Shown here: positions 17,101 through 24,745 of the stretch, piece by piece
Layout: each line of letters begins with the position of its first letter
Position numbering within the stretch: position 1 is the stretch's first letter
Origin: Methylobacterium adhaesivum
GTDB lineage: Bacteria > Pseudomonadota > Alphaproteobacteria > Rhizobiales > Beijerinckiaceae
Length of the DNA: 64,000 nucleotides
Direction: 5' to 3'
Assembly (NCBI RefSeq): GCF_022179065.1
Contig: NZ_BPQD01000028.1
Location: 1 to 64,000, forward strand
Notes under the pieces: generated by a model
The model's input: the letters and a program-made list of their open reading frames with translations, nothing else
The model's database searches: none
Told to the model about the DNA's origin: nothing
Made by a program: the position numbers and the translations under genes

Positions 17101-17954
17101 CCCGCGGCGGCCAGAGACCCCTGACGGGCACCCTGTACGTCCCGCAGCTATCCTCCGAGGCGAACGTGCTGGAGGTGATGCGCAACAAGATCGAGCAGTT
17201 GAAGCGCTACTACAGGGCGTTCCAGCCCCTCGCGGTTCCCGACCCCGCGATCCTGCTCGGCGGCGCGGGCGCCCTGTCCCAAGTCGCCGACGCTTCCGTC
17301 GACTACGTCTTCACTGATCCGCCCTTCGGCTCGAACATCTTCTACGCGGACTGCAACCTGATCTGGGAGGCGTGGCTCGGCCGGGTCACCGACGCGACCC
17401 AAGAGGCCGTGGTCAACAAGTCACTGCGCAAGGAGAAGGGCGGCAAGGGCCTTTCCGACTACGCCGCGCTGATCGAGGTCGCGATGGCCGAGATGGCGCG
17501 CGTGCTCAAGCCCGGCGGTTGGGCGACGGTCGTCTTTCACAACACCGACAAGGACGTCTGGCAGGCCATCAGGGATGCTGCGGGCAAGGCCGGGTTCTCC
17601 TTCCACGAAGCCGCCTCGCTCGACCGGCGCCAGCAGAGCCACAAGGGCTACAAGGGACGCTCGGGCGCCGAGGACGTCGCCCACTTCGACGTCGTCTTCA
17701 GCCTTCGCAAGCCGGCCGCCGGTGCGACCCGCCAGCGCGTCGTCCCGATCCGCACGCGGGCCGACCTCAAGGCGCTGGTCGCCAAGGCGGCATCCGATCC
17801 CGGCATCCGCAAGCACGGTGTCCAGGGCGTCCATGCGGAGGTGATGCGCCTGATCGCGTCCGAGGGCGGCACCGACTTCGTCGACTTCGCCGAGGTGCGC
17901 GCCGCGTTTGAGGCGCTTCCGAAAGTCAGGGGGAAGCTGGCGTCGGCCGGCTAA
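14112..17954 (+). CDS. HTH plus tandem DNA methyltransferase
   Basis: A 1280-residue fusion. Residues 1-60 form an XRE-type helix-turn-helix (GLSQADVSEALGV, SMLENGKRVP). Two homologous methyltransferase halves follow, each with a SYHTKVPPEA motif, SAM-binding DPFCGSGMTG (159-168 and 754-763), a CxxC zinc ribbon, DFYTxRNL, TGTLYV, catalytic DPPFG (starting at 468 and 1069) and LKPGG. DPPF is the catalytic motif of N4-cytosine or N6-adenine methyltransferases. The HTH may let the enzyme repress its own gene, as in some type II systems. ATG 14112 is preferred (AAGG 7 bases before). Its 3' end overlaps the convergent McrC gene by 29 bases, which points to one restriction-modification locus. Nothing looks degenerate in either half. 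Confidence 0.8.
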   Translation: MTIKARRERLGLSQADVSEALGVTKSLLSMLENGKRVPTEDQVDRLAEILRLPRDLVVIGSGRLPGDVRSALVTDAPAMVAAVRERIEARAVTYPTEPAPGLAASTSKPPRPGAPIPERVDVARATTSYRTHSYHTKVPPEAIVPFIRAFTRTGDLVCDPFCGSGMTGVAAIGEGRNALLSDLSPAAVHIARNYTTFCEPEALVVALAKVEALVRPTIDWLYRPAQGGSLVEYTTWSDVYACPRCSARMVYWDIFHKGGVDNDGLACPKCRTVSRKADLGWVCEEPVQSHTSSVGARIDTHAPTAAERALIADADQAPIPYWIPDVDFDAGREMWRAGHRVMGIASAKDFYTRRNLHALGALRHAIVSETDGRVREALMFAFTAAVNRASRRYQWNAKRPTNVMTGTLYVSSLRYEWNVWSLFRRKAADVLRYYRTFPTTGATAQVFQRSATDLGGVPDGAADMVFMDPPFGANIFYADASLLWDAWLGKLTDQAAEIVVNKHRTSANGGKTLADYGELMGQAFGQAARILKPGGRGVLAFSNSDDAVWEAVRGALSDAGFETERVHMLYKGQPSIKGVKGVTGKENVTTFDLMLCLKHRTAVAVSGAAKASPEFVDAAIREALGAGGRTDAIYSAVVRAALAAGLKVTGLTMPAVARRCRELGAAEVDGLWSLPGTPDAPPRPFLEGYLATAADVPVSVDPDPATARAMPGTRVAGGRNSAFYMAHSYHTKVPPEAVIPFIEHYTKPGDVVLDPFCGSGMTGVAAAMSGRRAILNDLSPAAVHLAWNHTRGCDPEALERGFAEVDAAVGERIGKLYATRDDEGRPALAHWTLWSSRHRCPSCHGTFQLWDAMDRKTGRLGTVIACPSCKADIKRSGLKSLGSAPAWVAYETATGKRGEKAASPADRARATKLSREDIREWFPDVPVGADREMYIRCALALQDISEVADFYTPRNLQALALIWKAIMDVGDDRVRRALAFAFTNTAWHGTRMRRYNARGGQRPLTGTLYVPQLSSEANVLEVMRNKIEQLKRYYRAFQPLAVPDPAILLGGAGALSQVADASVDYVFTDPPFGSNIFYADCNLIWEAWLGRVTDATQEAVVNKSLRKEKGGKGLSDYAALIEVAMAEMARVLKPGGWATVVFHNTDKDVWQAIRDAAGKAGFSFHEAASLDRRQQSHKGYKGRSGAEDVAHFDVVFSLRKPAAGATRQRVVPIRTRADLKALVAKAASDPGIRKHGVQGVHAEVMRLIASEGGTDFVDFAEVRAAFEALPKVRGKLASAG

Positions 17955-19539
17955 GCAAGGCGGCCAGGAACGCCCGCAGGCTCGACGCCGGTTCGACGTC
18001 CGAAGGCCGCAGCGGGATCGCGCCCACCCCGTCGGCGTCGGACGCCATTGCACCGGGCAGGCGTCGGGGACCGCCGTCCCTGCCGAAGAAGACGAACTCG
18101 CTCCCGGGGTAGACCGCGCACGCGGTGCGCATCCCCCGTATCGCATCCCGGTAAGCGTGCATCTTGTAGAGGTCGGCGCGCTTGTAGGTGCTCCTGTCGC
18201 CGTCGTCGGCGTCGTTCCCGTCGTCCATCCTGTCGAGGCGGTACTTCGCGTCGAAGGCATGGCGTTCGCCGTCGAGCGTGACCACCACGTCGGGTCGCAG
18301 CGGCGTCGAGTAGGCGTCGCCGCGGGACCGCGTGAACGTCGGATTGTAGGCGACCCGAACATCCTCCCCGAGATCGACGCGGATTCCGTATCCGAGGGAA
18401 TCCCCGAAATCGCCCTTGTCGATCTCCGGCGGTCCCGCGGGGCGCCGTCCGGTGACCTCGCAGACCGCTTCGAGGATCTTGAGGAAAACCCAGTATTCGT
18501 AGAGCGTGGCGACGTCACGCCCCTCCAGGAACCTCGCCGCTTCGGCGTTGTCCAACGGCAGCGAAACATGCTGTCCGAACCCGAGCCAGAACCCGAAAAC
18601 CTCGCGGTATCCCTCGGACTTGGTCAGCGCCTGGGTCGGGGTGTGGAGGGCGGACAGGCGGCCGGCCTCCGCCAGGGCCGGGGCCGCAAGGGCCTGTTCG
18701 AGGAGGTTGCCCATCTCCGTGCAATCGCGCCGGAAACCTGCATCGAGCTTGGGGTGCCTGACGAAGCGTTGGACGAGGGCGACGCATTCGGTGACGACGT
18801 GCCGGACGAAGCGGTTCTCGGGGGTGTCGAGCGACAGCCGTCCCCTCGGGGCCGCGAGCGTCGCCGGCATGTGGGCCCGGGCAGGGCTCCCGAAGGTCAG
18901 CGCCCGGGCGAGCGGCGACCCCGCGAGCGGCGATCCGACGGGGACCGGGACGAGCCTGTCGAGGTGCGAGAAGACCGATTGGAGAGCCTGCTGGTCGAGG
19001 TGGCGCACGCGGTCGAGGCCGACGACCGGTCGCTCCTGGGCGAAGCGGCGGGTCGGCGAGCGCTCGATGGCGCCGAGCCAGTCCTGAAGCCTGTTCCCCT
19101 TGCGGACGGTGCGGCCCAGCATCGCGCGGCGCAGGTACTGGAGTTGGTGGTACGGCACCGGCGGCTCGGCGGCGAGGTTGGCCTGCGCCGCGAGCGTGGT
19201 GGGGGTCCCCCAGCCGAACAGGAGGCCGGAGGCGAGTTCGGAGACCTCGGAGAGCAGCCGCGACGTCCCGCCCGCACCCAGCTTCTCAGAGTGGACCTCG
19301 ATGGGGACGCCGGCGATGTCGACCTGGCCGACGAAGTTGCGAAACGACAGGAACGCCGAGTTGTCCCCCAGCATCTCCCCCCTGAGGTCGAGGATGTTCG
19401 TACGCACCTCGGCCGTGACGGGCGCGTCGAAGAGGAGGACGTACTCGGACTTCTCGTCGAGACGGCAGCCGACCCCGGACACCGCCTCGAAGGTCGGTCC
19501 GGAACCATGCCTGCGGCGGTATCGGAAGGCGACGGTCAC
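17926..19539 (-). CDS. mcrC: McrC-like protein: DUF2357 plus PD-(D/E)XK nuclease
   Basis: A 537-residue nuclease subunit of a McrBC-type system. The N-terminal half is DUF2357-like; the C-terminal half has a PD-(D/E)XK core: RPDVVVTL, then FDAKYRLD with the DAK catalytic pair, and DLYKMHAYRDAI. A GTG start at 19539 overlaps the stop of the McrB-like gene (GTGA), so the two are coupled; a longer frame opens at 19581. In McrBC, McrC stimulates the motor subunit and cuts DNA. The 3' end overlaps the methyltransferase gene from the opposite strand, an arrangement in which antisense transcription could balance the two activities. Confidence 0.75.
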   Translation of the reverse strand: MTVAFRYRRRHGSGPTFEAVSGVGCRLDEKSEYVLLFDAPVTAEVRTNILDLRGEMLGDNSAFLSFRNFVGQVDIAGVPIEVHSEKLGAGGTSRLLSEVSELASGLLFGWGTPTTLAAQANLAAEPPVPYHQLQYLRRAMLGRTVRKGNRLQDWLGAIERSPTRRFAQERPVVGLDRVRHLDQQALQSVFSHLDRLVPVPVGSPLAGSPLARALTFGSPARAHMPATLAAPRGRLSLDTPENRFVRHVVTECVALVQRFVRHPKLDAGFRRDCTEMGNLLEQALAAPALAEAGRLSALHTPTQALTKSEGYREVFGFWLGFGQHVSLPLDNAEAARFLEGRDVATLYEYWVFLKILEAVCEVTGRRPAGPPEIDKGDFGDSLGYGIRVDLGEDVRVAYNPTFTRSRGDAYSTPLRPDVVVTLDGERHAFDAKYRLDRMDDGNDADDGDRSTYKRADLYKMHAYRDAIRGMRTACAVYPGSEFVFFGRDGGPRRLPGAMASDADGVGAIPLRPSDVEPASSLRAFLAALLSRPTPASP

Positions 19540-21515
19540 TTGAAGAAGGAGACGTAGCCGAACTCGATCAGGGTGTCCCACATCTCCAGCGCACGCCGGT
19601 ACGACCTGCCGAGCTTGGCATTATCGGTGGCTGCGTATGCCTTGCGGTCCGGCGGAACGGTTGCCCCGCTGAGGTCCGTGAGGTCCCTGAGGTAGTGGCA
19701 CAGCAGGGCCAGCGCCCTTTCGAGGCGGACCCTGTTCCCGCCGACGCGGGGCAGGACCTTTTGGAGGAGGGCCGCGTCGAGGGCCACGAGCCATTCGTCG
19801 TCGACGTCGGCCTCGGGCAGGATCGCGTTGTAGACACCCATGAAAAGGGCCATCTCCGTCGCCGCCCGGTAACCGACGTGCAGGCGGGGCTTCTCCAGGA
19901 TGCGATTGATGGCGACCAGGTGGTCGTGCACCGGGTCGGGCATGGCGGCGTAGTCGGCCGACGTCGCGAGGCGGAAGTCAGGAAGCGTCGGGGGGAAGCG
20001 ATAGTCGGTGCCCGGCGCCGGCGCCGGCGCCGGCGCCGCCGTCGCGCCGGCGTCGTCCCGCAGGCCGTCCAGGTCGACGTCGTCGAACTCGATCACCATG
20101 GCCCGGTCGAGGACCTTGGGACTGAAGCCGTGGGTGCTCTCGTCGACGTTCACAGTGCCGGTGACGGCGAGGTTCGTCGGCAGCAGGAGGGAGGCCGGGA
20201 TATCGAATTTGGTCACGGTGCCGTCGGTGGCCGGCATGCTGGTGCTGATCGGCGTGCCCCTGCGGTGCAACGGGACCCCCTGCTGGTGGATCGTGCCGTC
20301 GGGGCGATAGCGCCGGCTCTCGGTGCAGGCGAGCCAATCGGAGAAGTAGTGCTCGACCTTGGCGAGGTTCATCTCGTCCAGGATCAGGAAGTGACGGTCG
20401 GCGGGAGAGGCGGCCGCACGCAGGATGATGTCGAGCGTCGCCGTCGACTCGTACTGGTCGGTGATGGGATTGACGAAGCCCAGGACCGACTTGTTGTCGA
20501 GCCAGTCCGGACGGACGGGCACCAGCGCCACGCTCGCGGTTCCGGCCGGATTCGAGGCCAGTCCCGGGGCGGCGAAGGTGTATGTCCGGCTCGGGGTCGG
20601 CGCCGCTGCGGCCGTGGCTGCGCCTGCCGTTCTGCCGGCTCCCGCGTAGAATTCGGCGACGAGCTCGGCGAGCTTCGATTTGCCCGTCCCGCTGATGCCG
20701 GCGAGGATCACGAACGGCTTGGCGGAGAGGGAGGCGACGTACCGCGCGATCAGGTCGGGATCGAAATGGTAGCCGTTGGCCTTGCAGTATCCGACGATGT
20801 CGGTGGCCGTCGTCGGCGAGGCATCTCCGGTCAGAGCCCCGGCATAGGTGCCATTGGCCTCGACCGCTCCGAGGAACTGGGGCAGCATCGTCGGCTTCAT
20901 GATGTAGTTCCTAGCCTTGCGGTCCGGAAAGACCGCCGCATCTCTTACGTAGGGCCGGATTGTATTTGCATCCAAACCAAGAAGTTGGCTCTGATGGACA
21001 TGCCGGGAGGGTGACGGCTTACCTGGATGCGGCCCGGTGCTTGGCTTGGGCAAAGCGAGATTGGCCTGATAATTCTCGATCCAGTCCGTGATGTATCGCT
21101 GGTCGAAGACGCAAAGAACGTCTTCGTTGTTCTCGTAGCCAACCAGCAGGTGTATACGGCCGTCACCCGCCATTGCGGCAATCGTCTCGGGACCGTTGCT
21201 TTCCTGTATACGCCGTTCGGTTGGGCTCCTGACGGTGGGGCCGCCACCACCGCCTTCGATCTTGAAGACCCAGATCGTGAACCTGCGCTCCCCTTTTGGG
21301 TCCCGCACGTCGACGTAGGTGGGATTGTTGTAGTTTCTGTCCGGCGCGGTCAGGCAGACGAAGCCGTTCTCCTCGAAACCGGACAGGATCGACTGAAGTC
21401 CCTCCAGGACGAGGGTCGGGGCCTTCGCGGCGGGAGCACCGTCATCGACCGGTACGGGGGAGCCCGGCTCGTCATCGGCCGCCGGAGCGGCATTCGCGGA
21501 CATCATGCTCGGCAT
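19536..21515 (-). CDS. mcrB: McrB-like AAA+ motor protein
   Basis: A 659-residue protein. The N-terminal 200 residues probably recognise DNA (IWVFKIEGGGGGPT, ITDWIENYQANLALP), then a McrB-type AAA+ domain: Walker A GISGTGKSKL, Walker B FLILDEMNLAKVEHYFSD and the McrB signature GTVNVDESTHGFSPKVLDRA. McrB-family motors use GTP to translocate DNA until the McrC nuclease cleaves. The start is uncertain: ATG 21515 has GGGAG 4 bases before it, and ATGs at 21506 and 21503 are alternatives. It is first in a two-gene leftward unit. With a methyltransferase next door, the locus resembles LlaJI-like restriction-modification systems more than a stand-alone modification-dependent McrBC. Confidence 0.75.
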   Translation of the reverse strand: MPSMMSANAAPAADDEPGSPVPVDDGAPAAKAPTLVLEGLQSILSGFEENGFVCLTAPDRNYNNPTYVDVRDPKGERRFTIWVFKIEGGGGGPTVRSPTERRIQESNGPETIAAMAGDGRIHLLVGYENNEDVLCVFDQRYITDWIENYQANLALPKPSTGPHPGKPSPSRHVHQSQLLGLDANTIRPYVRDAAVFPDRKARNYIMKPTMLPQFLGAVEANGTYAGALTGDASPTTATDIVGYCKANGYHFDPDLIARYVASLSAKPFVILAGISGTGKSKLAELVAEFYAGAGRTAGAATAAAAPTPSRTYTFAAPGLASNPAGTASVALVPVRPDWLDNKSVLGFVNPITDQYESTATLDIILRAAASPADRHFLILDEMNLAKVEHYFSDWLACTESRRYRPDGTIHQQGVPLHRRGTPISTSMPATDGTVTKFDIPASLLLPTNLAVTGTVNVDESTHGFSPKVLDRAMVIEFDDVDLDGLRDDAGATAAPAPAPAPGTDYRFPPTLPDFRLATSADYAAMPDPVHDHLVAINRILEKPRLHVGYRAATEMALFMGVYNAILPEADVDDEWLVALDAALLQKVLPRVGGNRVRLERALALLCHYLRDLTDLSGATVPPDRKAYAATDNAKLGRSYRRALEMWDTLIEFGYVSFFK

Positions 21516-21728
21516 CGCGCTCCCGCCCGGACGATGCCGCCCGCATCTTAACCATACCGTTCAGGCCATTGTCTCCGCAGCCGCGGATTTGGAAAGGGCA
21601 ATCGATCCTTCGCTTCAAAAAAATCCCTCCCGAGGGTCGTGCTCTGCCGGGCATTCAGGCGCGGCAGGTCGGGATGCCGCATTGCCAGCCTTAGCAGGCC
21701 GCAAGCGAGGCGCATTCTGGGTCATTGA

Positions 21729-22331
21729 TTAGTTTTGATCTTTAGCCGAATCCGGAGGCCGGCATAGAAAATCAATTTTGGGATAGGCCACGCAAACATC
21801 TTGCAGCGGGTTGATCACTGCATAACTTTTATACAATGCAAACGCGATCATGGCCCGGATGAGGATCGTCCATACTTTAAGTCGCGCCTTCCCTAGCTGA
21901 TGAGTTGGATTTCGGTTTGCATAATAAGATGTATATCCAATAACTTTGTATGTATTTTCTTGCTTCTCGATGTATTTATCAATAAGATCTATTGTAGAGT
22001 CTAATGCTTGGTATCGTCTGAGGCCAACATAAGCCAAAACAAGGGGAAGCCATGCGGCGCAGAACGTTAGTAGATTATTGCCCTTGTCAATCGTGAATAT
22101 AATAATAACAGCACAGGCGCCGATTACATATACCTCGTTTCGTTCAATAATCTCAATATTCCGGCCTATTAGCTCACGACAAGATTTGTATTCTTCAATT
22201 ACTAAGTCTTTTTCGGTTTCCGTTTCCGGCTTTTTTCGCGCTCCTCTTGCGAGGGCTGCGCTTAACAAAAGAAGGCTCAACGGCTTCCAAAAGGGCAACA
22301 AGATCGCTGAGCTCCCATGATCGGTCGGCAA
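21729..22331 (-). CDS. Membrane protein of unknown function in an AT-rich patch
   Basis: The translation gives a cytoplasmic N-terminal helix (EEYKSCRELIGRNIEIIERNE), two adjacent membrane helices (VIGACAVIIIFTI and LLTFCAAWLPLVLAYVGL), a helical linker and a third hydrophobic helix near the C-terminus. The layout recalls small membrane effectors found in defence loci, but no family is certain. The start is uncertain: the frame opens with TTG at 22331 and no in-frame ATG precedes the first helix. The first 45 codons overlap a transposase-like frame, so the gene may have been altered by insertion. Base composition is far more AT-rich than its surroundings, a sign of recent transfer. Confidence 0.5.
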   Translation of the reverse strand: MPTDHGSSAILLPFWKPLSLLLLSAALARGARKKPETETEKDLVIEEYKSCRELIGRNIEIIERNEVYVIGACAVIIIFTIDKGNNLLTFCAAWLPLVLAYVGLRRYQALDSTIDLIDKYIEKQENTYKVIGYTSYYANRNPTHQLGKARLKVWTILIRAMIAFALYKSYAVINPLQDVCVAYPKIDFLCRPPDSAKDQN

Positions 22332-22401
22332 TGCCGTTTACCATAGCAGGGCTCAACGGGCGCCTTCCATAGATCCGCTCAAAGTTGTTTGGCGGAGGCA
22401 T
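22195..22401 (-). pseudogene. Transposase C-terminal remnant
   Basis: A 68-codon frame that resembles the C-terminal end of IS1-like transposase proteins (NNFERIYGRR, LSPAMVNGIADRSWELSDLVALLEA), where a pattern of the type TPAMxxGIxDxxW is common. The rest of the transposase is missing. A basic tail (KRSPRKRSAKK) follows. It overlaps the N-terminal part of the membrane-protein frame. No terminal inverted repeats were found around it. Confidence 0.4.
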
Positions 22402-22411
22402 TTGGGAGTTG

Positions 22412-22681
22412 TCACGTGGAAGCCAAACGCTGAAGGAAGCGCTCTCCGTCAAGCGTAAGAGCGGCGGACCTCACGCGGTGAGGAACAGGAATATGCGCTT
22501 GCGGGGGGCGCCCAAGGGTCAAAATGCCCATTCCTTCTAGTTCTTCCTCTGCCGCCTCGCATTCTTGCGGGTCGTCAAACAGAGCTACCAGGATCCCCGG
22601 GAGCTCGTAATCCCCCTGTCGCAGACCCTTCGTATGGAAGTGCTGCAAAATTGTCACGGCACCTGTACTCAAGTTCGCCAC
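22412..22681 (-). CDS. Small protein, possible winged helix
   Basis: An 89-residue protein with a GTG start at 22681 and a very good ribosome binding site (AAGGAGG, 5-6 bases before). The C-terminal half (EEELEGMGILTLG, HRVRSAALTLDGERFLQRL) resembles the last helix and wing of small winged-helix regulators, but no family is certain. It lies 10 bases upstream of the transposase remnant on the same strand and may be the first gene of this small unit. Confidence 0.55.
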   Translation of the reverse strand: MANLSTGAVTILQHFHTKGLRQGDYELPGILVALFDDPQECEAAEEELEGMGILTLGRPPQAHIPVPHRVRSAALTLDGERFLQRLAST

Positions 22682-22795
22682 AGACCCCTCCTTACCGCTA
22701 CTGCGTGCAACAGCGAGGTGGGGTCAGCGACTAAGATTTCCAACTGGCTCACTATCGCAGTCCGTGTGCGAAACCGTCGAAAGCATCGCGCGAAA

Positions 22796-22821
22796 GGTAT
22801 CGGATAGCGTTACCCGATACC
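22796..22821. repeat. 26-bp palindrome, copy 1
   Basis: The site has arms GGTATCGG and CCGATACC around a 10-base centre ATAGCGTTAC. A second copy with the same arms lies at 28707-28732. This copy is 97 bases upstream of the KfrA-like gene, where an autoregulatory operator would be expected. It could also be a partition site or a recombination site. Confidence 0.6.
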
Positions 22822-22918
22822 CGCCGTTGGAGTCGCGAATCCCGCGGCCCTGACCGCCCCGCGTGACGGGTGCTTAACCCGGCCCAGGCAAGCTGCCCCC
22901 GACCCGCCGGAGGCCCCG

Positions 22919-23611
22919 ATGCCAACCGAATTCTCGGTATTCCTGACCGCCGACAAGCTGCTCGCCAAGGGCGAAAGGCCCAGCCTGCGCAACGTGCGCG
23001 CTGCGCTAGACAAGGGCGGCTCGCCCCGCGAGGTCTGCAAGCACCTGCGCGCCTGGCGCAAAAAACGCGGCTACAGTGCCAGGCACGAACCCACCGACCT
23101 GCCCAAGGACATGAAGGAGGCCTCCCAGATTCTCGCCATGGACCTGTGGAAGCGCGCCAAGCGCGAGGCTACCCAGAAGTTCGTTCGCGAGCGCGAGGAG
23201 GCCACCGCCCTGCGCAGGGAGGAGGCACAGGACCGCGAGCACCTGCTCGGCATGATCGAGACGCTACAGGCCGAGAACGCGGTGCTTAAGGCCAAGGGTG
23301 TCGCCGCAGACCAGGACGGCGAGCGTCTCCAGACGCGGCTGGCCAAGGTCGAAAACCAACTCGAACGCTTGCGGGCCGAGGAGTTCTGGGACCGCGTCAT
23401 GCAGGAGATCCACGACATCATTCCGGACGGAAGCGCCATGACCCCGGCCGAGATCCTACCCGAGATCAAGACATGGACCGTACGGGGGGCCGCCCTTCAC
23501 AAGGAGCCGCTCACCCCGGGCGTGCTCAAGAAGAAGATGGACGTGCGCATCAAGCACGGAAAATACTTCGAGGCTCAACCGCAGGGGCGGTATGGCCGCC
23601 GCACCGCCTGA
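22919..23611 (+). CDS. KfrA-like DNA-binding coiled-coil protein
   Basis: A 230-residue protein. The N-terminal 60 residues resemble the KfrA DNA-binding domain (VFLTADKLLAKGERPSLRNVR, then KHLRAWRKKRG). The middle, about 65-160, is a charged alpha-helical coiled coil (REREEATALRREEAQDREHLLG, AKVENQLERLRAEEF). The C-terminus is a small basic domain (LKKKMDVRIKHGKYF). KfrA proteins of broad-host-range plasmids repress their own promoter and help plasmid maintenance. ATG 22919 has GGAGG 5 bases before it. The palindrome at 22796-22821 is a likely binding site. Its presence suggests a plasmid or integrative-element origin for this part of the island. Confidence 0.65.
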   Translation: MPTEFSVFLTADKLLAKGERPSLRNVRAALDKGGSPREVCKHLRAWRKKRGYSARHEPTDLPKDMKEASQILAMDLWKRAKREATQKFVREREEATALRREEAQDREHLLGMIETLQAENAVLKAKGVAADQDGERLQTRLAKVENQLERLRAEEFWDRVMQEIHDIIPDGSAMTPAEILPEIKTWTVRGAALHKEPLTPGVLKKKMDVRIKHGKYFEAQPQGRYGRRTA

Positions 23612-23759
23612 CCGCCAGGTACGACCCGGTTCCCGGAGCCAACCTCTACAATTCGGCCGGCGCCCGGTGAAACCGGCCTACGGGTGATCGGCGACGAAGT
23701 CAGCGGCATCGGAACAAACGCCTCGGCATATGCGATCATCCTTGCGCGGCTCGGATGGC

Positions 23760-24566
23760 ATGATGACCGAAGACGATTGGAAGGCACACCAGCGCCATGT
23801 CGTGAAGGAAATGCAGGCGTTCACGGCGCCGTTCGTGACGCCCATTTCATACGAGAAGCCAGACGACGTTCCACGCCTGTCGGGAACGGGGTCTTTCGTC
23901 GAACTGTTCGAGCGGCGTTTCCTGCTCACCAATGAGCACGTCATCCTCGACCCGGCGACGAACAGCGAACTCCCTGACTTGGCTCACGGCCTCCACGGGA
24001 CGGACAGCGTCATCCGCTGCGCGCATGGATCGCTTTCAGCTTCCTACCCAATCGACTGTGCCTTGTGCCCGGTCCCGGAAACTGCGTGGTCAGTCGACCA
24101 TCGCGCAGCGGCGATCCAGGAGGCGTCGATCACGTGGGCCCATGCGACGGTGCCACGGGAAATCCTGTTCTTCCGCGGGTACGCGCAGGAGAATTCAAGC
24201 TTCCACTTCGAGAACCTGCTCAGCGCATCGACGTCCTATGCAACTCAGGCGATGGAGGCCCAACCCGAGGGCCTTGATGGACGCTACTTCATCGCCTTGC
24301 ACCATTCCCCTGAGCACGCCGAGATGATCGGAGGCGCCGGCCACCTGCCCCTGCCGCCGGGCTTCAGCGGCTCCACGGTTTGGAACACCCGCTACGTCGA
24401 ATGTCTTCGGGGCGGTCAGTCCTGGACACCTGCGGAGGCGCGCGTGACCGGCATCGTGTGTCGTTGGCGGACTGGCGACACCGGAATCGTCGTGCTGCGG
24501 ATCGAATACCTCCGCAGCTGGGCACTCAACGCCCTAAGCGAGATGCACCGCCAGGGCCATCTCTGA
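23760..24566 (+). CDS. Trypsin-like serine protease
   Basis: A roughly 268-residue cytoplasmic protease-like protein with a chymotrypsin-fold catalytic triad: His in LLTNEHVI, Asp in PIDCALCP and Ser in PPGFSGSTVWN. GTGSFVELFERRFLLTNEH is the usual first barrel segment. There is no signal peptide, so it acts inside the cell. Start: ATG 23760 or 23763; the frame is open to 23730. The next gene, 180 bases downstream on the same strand, is unrecognised. Intracellular trypsin-like proteases are common effectors or activators in bacterial immune loci, so a defence role is plausible but inferred. Confidence 0.7.
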   Translation: MMTEDDWKAHQRHVVKEMQAFTAPFVTPISYEKPDDVPRLSGTGSFVELFERRFLLTNEHVILDPATNSELPDLAHGLHGTDSVIRCAHGSLSASYPIDCALCPVPETAWSVDHRAAAIQEASITWAHATVPREILFFRGYAQENSSFHFENLLSASTSYATQAMEAQPEGLDGRYFIALHHSPEHAEMIGGAGHLPLPPGFSGSTVWNTRYVECLRGGQSWTPAEARVTGIVCRWRTGDTGIVVLRIEYLRSWALNALSEMHRQGHL

Positions 24567-24745
24567 AGCCTGCACGCTTCTGGGCATCGGCAGGCCGTCG
24601 TTCCTACTCGCCATCGCACACACCCTCGGAGCCGTACATTACGCCCCTCTGGCATCCGCATAACACCTCATGGGATGCCGTAGCGCCAACCCGAACCGAC
24701 TGAGCGGCTCGCGTAGGCGCCCAGGCGAGTACCAGGAGCATCGCA

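Noticed and set aside
14112-21515. BREX, DISARM or Pgl system
   Set aside because: A methyltransferase and an AAA+ protein are present, but there is no PglZ, BrxC, DrmA/DrmB or phospholipase D gene, and the AAA+ and nuclease proteins have clear McrB and McrC features.
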